Shown here: in pieces, positions 63,477-64,000 of the stretch
How the letters are laid out: the number at the start of each line of letters is the position of its first letter
Numbering within the stretch: position 1 is the first letter of the stretch
DNA from: Caballeronia sp. dw_19
GTDB taxonomy: Bacteria > Pseudomonadota > Gammaproteobacteria > Burkholderiales > Burkholderiaceae
Length of the DNA stretch: 64,000 bases
NCBI RefSeq assembly: GCF_018449515.1
Contig: NZ_JAAVUQ010000006.1
Location: forward strand, 1-64,000
Reading direction: 5' to 3'
The notes under the pieces: generated by a model
Told to the model about the DNA's origin: nothing
Database searches by the model: none
What the model saw: only the letters and a program-made list of their open reading frames with translations
Made by a program: the position numbers and the translations under genes

Positions 63477-64000
63477 ATGAAGAAAATACTTGTTGCTACG
63501 CTCGCCTCTGCCTTTGCAAGTGGCGCATTCGCTCAAAGCAGCGTCACGTTGTACGGGATTGTCGATGCGGGCATTCTCATCAACACGAACGCGGGAGGCA
63601 AGCCGCTAACGGCGCTTACAGGCGGTAACCAGAGCGCGAATCGCTTTGGTTTTTCGGGCACGGAAGACCTTGGCGGCGGGCTGAAGGCCATCTTCACACT
63701 GGAGAACGGGTTTAATCTCGCCAACGGCACAATGTCGAGCGGGCTCGAATTTGCCCGTCAGGCCTTTGTCGGACTGAGCGGGCCATTCGGCACGATCAGT
63801 CTGGGACGCCAGTATCTGACGCTGACCGCGTTCCTCACGCCGTTCGAAGCGGGCGCGGACTGGGCGGCGCGCGGATCGGGCTACGGCTATCACCCTGGCG
63901 GCCTGGACGATGTGGACGGCTCCGAGCGCGCCAACAACGCAATCAAATTCACCAGCAATTCCTATCGCGGCTTGCGCGTGGGCGCCACCTACAGCTTCGG
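63477..64000 (+). CDS. Gram-negative trimeric porin, N-terminal part
   Basis: A partial gene that runs off the right edge (174 residues visible). It has a signal peptide (MKKILVATLASAFASGAFA, cleavage before QSS) and the first strands of a 16-strand outer-membrane porin of the Burkholderia OmpC-like family: SSVTLYGIVDAG, NRFGFSGTEDLGGGLKAIF, SLGRQYLTLTAFL. AGGAGA is nine bases before ATG 63477. The AT-rich stretch 63415-63465 upstream probably contains its promoter. It may let the acidic substrate of the adjacent permease cross the outer membrane. Confidence 0.9.
   Translation, partial: MKKILVATLASAFASGAFAQSSVTLYGIVDAGILINTNAGGKPLTALTGGNQSANRFGFSGTEDLGGGLKAIFTLENGFNLANGTMSSGLEFARQAFVGLSGPFGTISLGRQYLTLTAFLTPFEAGADWAARGSGYGYHPGGLDDVDGSERANNAIKFTSNSYRGLRVGATYSF

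Overview
The window looks like chromosomal or megaplasmid DNA from a soil- or plant-associated member of the Burkholderiaceae, most likely Paraburkholderia, Caballeronia or a close relative. The evidence is high-GC coding DNA, a Burkholderia-type trimeric porin at the right edge, many LysR/GntR/TetR regulators paired with sugar-acid and amino-acid catabolic genes, and IS5-family insertion sequences. The placement is by gene style, not by marker genes.

Layout. 1-2.7 kb: an AT-rich flank, a complete IS5-type element and a truncated second IS. 2.7-12.3 kb: hexarate (galactarate/glucarate) catabolism (garD, kdgD, an MFS permease), then a 2-hydroxyacid dehydrogenase divergent from SDR, MFS, VOC and an unusual HTH-citrate synthase fusion; two matching 17-bp palindromes lie in the divergent promoter. 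12.3-14.6 kb: a mobile-DNA scar (headless tyrosine recombinase, an interrupted hypothetical gene, a second copy of the deleted IS). 14.7-27.6 kb: a probable catabolic island for an unidentified amino acid or amino-acid-like compound: polar amino-acid ABC transporter and Rieske oxygenase (one operon), HisC-like aminotransferase and aldehyde dehydrogenase, a split ThDP 2-oxoacid decarboxylase, a LysR regulator and a DUF1116 protein. A conserved 43-nt element in both divergent promoter regions ties these operons together. 27.2-29.3 kb is decayed DNA (amidase stub, frameshifted rubredoxin, possible group II intron end) around a LysR gene.

29.3-34.2 kb: uxuA (mannonate dehydratase), MFS permease and iron alcohol dehydrogenase beside a FadR-type GntR regulator with three TGGT-N2-ACCA operators. 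34.2-41.9 kb: a broken 3-hydroxyacyl-CoA dehydrogenase, ArsR, SDR, peroxiredoxin-like protein, LysR, a ClC chloride transporter, MarR and small unknown genes. 42.0-48.3 kb: two TetR-controlled units (SDR; alpha/beta hydrolase, ketopantoate-reductase-like protein, enolase-superfamily enzyme, L-2-haloacid dehalogenase).

48.5-55.7 kb is the most striking region: a bufferin-type RiPP metallophore locus (DUF2282 precursor, DUF692 BufB, DUF2063 BufC, DoxX) facing a thioredoxin/CcdA pair and a DoxX-NDH2 fusion. Both divergent operons carry an exact GTAACC-N16-CGAA promoter, the reported recognition sequence of the ECF sigma factor SigF, and an NrsF-type (DUF1109) anti-SigF protein follows downstream. 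No sigma gene is present, and one of the two family cysteines of NrsF is replaced. A ten-copy heptanucleotide repeat follows. 56-60.7 kb: gene debris, then an orphan periplasmic binding protein with a three-subunit opine-oxidase/HcnABC-like flavoenzyme. 60.8-64 kb: LysR, MFS permease and the start of a porin.
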